A stretch of 53,934 nt of DNA, taken from a bacterium (GTDB lineage: Bacteria; Sumerlaeota; Sumerlaeia; SLMS01). The notes under the pieces are model-generated. The model was not told the DNA's origin, did no database searches, and worked only from the letters and a program-made list of their open reading frames with translations. Where the stretch lies: positions 1-53,934 of the forward strand of contig WGMQ01000039.1 of the NCBI GenBank assembly GCA_016125005.1, in the 5' to 3' direction. The position numbers were made by a program, and so were the translations under genes. This document shows, piece after piece, positions 52,328-53,934 of the stretch. How positions within the stretch are numbered: the first letter of the stretch is position 1; each line of letters begins with the position of its first letter.

Positions 52328-53362
52328 TCAGCCGGAAATGTTCTCGGCGGAAACGCCGGCGTCCTTCATGACGCCGTGGTATTTCTCCAGGTCCTCGCGG
52401 ACCCGAGCCACCAGGTTGCGATGCACGCCTTCGGCGGCCACGCGCAGGGCGTTCATGATCGCCTTCGCGTTCGACGAACCGTGGCAGATGATGCAGATGC
52501 CGTTGAGGCCAAGGAGCGGCGCGCCGCCCGCCTCGTCGTAATCCGTCTTGCGCTTCAGCGCTTTCACGGCGGGCACCATGAGCGCGCCGCCGATCATCGT
52601 CGTCAGCGATTTCATCGCCTCGCGCTTGAGAATCTCCGTGATGGCTTTCGCCAGTCCCTCGGAACTCTTCAACACCACGTTACCCACGAACCCGTCGCAG
52701 GTGATCACGTCGAAGTCGCCGGTGAAGATATCGCGCCCCTCCGCGTTGCCGAGGAAGTTGAGCCCGGACTTTTTCAGGATCTGGTGCGTCTCGATCACCA
52801 GTTCATTCCCCTTTGTCTCCTCCTCGCCGTTGGAAAGGAGACCCACGCGGGGGTTCGTGCGGTCGAGCACCTCGCGAGCGTAGGTGGCGCCCATGATGGC
52901 AAAGTTCACCAGATGGGGCGGCTTGCAGTCCACCACGGCGCCCGAGTCGATAATGACAACTTTGTCGTGGAGCGTGGGCAGGAGCGTCGCGATGGCGGGC
53001 TTCTTGATGCTGGGAAGCGTCTTCCAGGAAAAGAGCGTGTGGGCGAGCACCGCGCCGGTGTTGGCCGTGGAGACCAGCGCGTCCCCCTGACCGCTGCGCA
53101 CCAGTTCGACAGCGATGGCGAGGGAGCTATTCTTCTTGCGCAGGGACTCGCGCGGCTTGTCCTGCATGGTCACCACGTCTTCGGCGTCCACGACGGTGAT
53201 GCGCGAGTCGTCGGCCTTGATCTTGGACATGAGGCGTCGGAGCCGGCGCTCTCGGCCCACCAGCAGCACTTCGATGTTGAATCGCTGAGTGGCGGCCACC
53301 GCCCCTTCGATACAGGGACGCGGTCCGAGGTCGCCCCCCATGGCATCCAGAACTATCTTCAT
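52328..53362 (-). CDS. plsX: Phosphate acyltransferase PlsX
   Basis: 344 aa from the ATG at 53362, opening M-K-I-V-L-D-A-M-G-G-D-L-G-P. This start agrees with the family's fixed N-terminus; the longer open frame to 53470 is not coding-like. Further landmarks are I-D-S-G-A-V-V-D-C-K-P-P-H-L-V-N-F-A, C-D-G-F-V-G-N-V and G-G-A-P-L-L-G-L-N-G. PlsX makes acyl-phosphate from acyl-ACP, the first step of phosphatidic acid synthesis with PlsY. It is usually followed by fabH and fabD; here M55 follows instead. Confidence 0.96.
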   Translation of the reverse strand: MKIVLDAMGGDLGPRPCIEGAVAATQRFNIEVLLVGRERRLRRLMSKIKADDSRITVVDAEDVVTMQDKPRESLRKKNSSLAIAVELVRSGQGDALVSTANTGAVLAHTLFSWKTLPSIKKPAIATLLPTLHDKVVIIDSGAVVDCKPPHLVNFAIMGATYAREVLDRTNPRVGLLSNGEEETKGNELVIETHQILKKSGLNFLGNAEGRDIFTGDFDVITCDGFVGNVVLKSSEGLAKAITEILKREAMKSLTTMIGGALMVPAVKALKRKTDYDEAGGAPLLGLNGICIICHGSSNAKAIMNALRVAAEGVHRNLVARVREDLEKYHGVMKDAGVSAENISG

Positions 53363-53557
53363 GTCAGTGTCGAGTTCCTCGCGTTCATGCCCCAGCCGGG
53401 ACCCGCGAAGGTGGTCTCCGCCGTGCAGGGAAACAAGGGGAAACGGACAGGGCGGACTCGCGTTCGCCAAGGAGTACGGACCCGTGGGCCTTTCCGCGCG
53501 TCGGGGGTTGCCCCCTGTAAATCGTCCACTTCCCTCGCCATTCGGTTGCCATCCGAC

Positions 53558-53585
53558 TTGACCCTTGGACCGCGCTTGCTAGACT
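53558..53585 (+). promoter_or_regulatory. Candidate sigma-70 promoter of the ABC ATPase gene
   Basis: TTGACC (53558-53563), a 16-base spacer and TAGACT (53580-53585) fit a -35/-10 pair (5/6 and 4/6). It is upstream of the ATPase start at 53654. Confidence 0.4.
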
Positions 53586-53653
53586 CCGGCAAATAACCTA
53601 GGGGGAAACGGAAGTGCGCCCCCGCGACCTCTTCATCAGAGAGTGACCATCGC

Positions 53654-53934
53654 ATGGCCAGCGTCGTCCTGAAGGATGTCTACAAGACCTACCCCGGCGC
53701 CGAAAAGCCCTCCGTCAACAACGTCAGTCTTGAAATCCGCGACCAGGAGTTCCTGGTGCTCGTGGGACCGTCGGGCTGCGGCAAGTCCACCTCCTTGCGC
53801 ATGGTCGCAGGCCTCGAGGACATCTCCAAGGGGACCATCAGTATCGGCGACCGTGTGGTGAATGACGTGGCCCCCAAAGACCGCGACATCGCCATGGTCT
53901 TCCAGAACTACGCCCTCTACCCGCACATGACGGT
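53654..53934 (+). CDS. ABC transporter ATPase, MalK/UgpC type (cut by window edge)
   Basis: The first 93 residues from the ATG at 53654. Opening [11 protein letters not shown], Walker [13 protein letters not shown], then [17 protein letters not shown] with the Q-loop. This last block is typical of MalK/UgpC/MsmK-type ATPases, which power sugar or glycerol-phosphate importers and often serve several systems. The signature motif, Walker B and regulatory C-terminal domain lie beyond the window end. Confidence 0.93.
   Translation, partial: MASVVLKDVYKTYPGAEKPSVNNVSLEIRDQEFLVLVGPSGCGKSTSLRMVAGLEDISKGTISIGDRVVNDVAPKDRDIAMVFQNYALYPHMT

Noticed and set aside
52313..53596. Open frame of 427 codons opposite plsX
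   Set aside because: PlsX is full length and conserved on the minus strand; the opposite frame has no ribosome site or recognisable motif.

Overview
The window looks like chromosomal sequence from a high-GC, Gram-negative bacterium. Supporting signs are lipoboxes on exported proteins, a bifunctional class A PBP, PlsX, an AcpH-like protein, and frequent GTG starts with GGAG-type ribosome sites. The mix of WD40-caspase proteins, ECF/FecR regulation, pseudopilins of the FTLIELLVVVAIIAVLAAIA type with an EAQTRSKVS continuation, multidomain Ser/Thr kinases and FG-GAP proteins recalls Candidatus Sumerlaeota, Hydrogenedentota or planctomycete-like lineages. That placement is an inference from gene style only.

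Layout. 1-4.7 kb: the end of an IS5-like transposase, a DUF1460 lipoprotein, a single-domain response regulator, and a secreted WD40 plus caspase-like protein. 4.8-10.1 kb: a GT-C glycosyltransferase, then a peptide ABC importer operon (OppC, OppB and the binding protein). 10.3-13.1 kb: a pilus-assembly-like domain fused in frame to an ECF sigma factor, then a FecR-type regulator and a frameshifted pseudopilin. 13.2-26 kb: housekeeping genes (M17 aminopeptidase, radical SAM protein, 5-formyl-THF cyclo-ligase, hybrid histidine kinase, TrpE, OppF-type ATPase with a small Cys-rich protein, AcpH-like protein, PBP1A, a secreted protein). 26-30 kb: a Kef-type antiporter tail-to-tail with a Na/Pi-PhoU transporter. 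30-36.4 kb: a Ser/Thr kinase with a TPR-like sensor followed by a cyclase-like/pseudokinase membrane protein. 36.5-44.6 kb: an inverted-repeat element, an EEP-family protein, a Nif3-like protein, a flavin amine oxidase, a large FG-GAP protein and a small secreted protein. 44.8-53.9 kb: gyrA, lpd, tRNA-Leu(GAG), an orphan soluble VirD4/TraG-like ATPase, an M55 peptidase, plsX and the start of a MalK/UgpC-type ATPase.

Possible functional links. The Opp-type importer, OppF-type ATPase, DUF1460 protein, PBP1A and M55/M17 peptidases fit peptide and cell-wall fragment turnover. The kinase and pseudokinase genes look like one signalling module.

The most unusual signals are: (1) a 10-mer YGTCTATACR found 12 times, far above expectation, always in one of a few codon phases when inside genes, and once inside a perfect 13-bp hairpin; (2) a near-identical C-terminal nonapeptide (A-S-x-E-x-W-M-[LF]-[FW]) on the two largest secreted proteins; (3) the PilX-like/ECF sigma fusion; (4) a pseudokinase fused to a degenerate cyclase domain; (5) an orphan coupling ATPase without membrane helices beside a tRNA gene.
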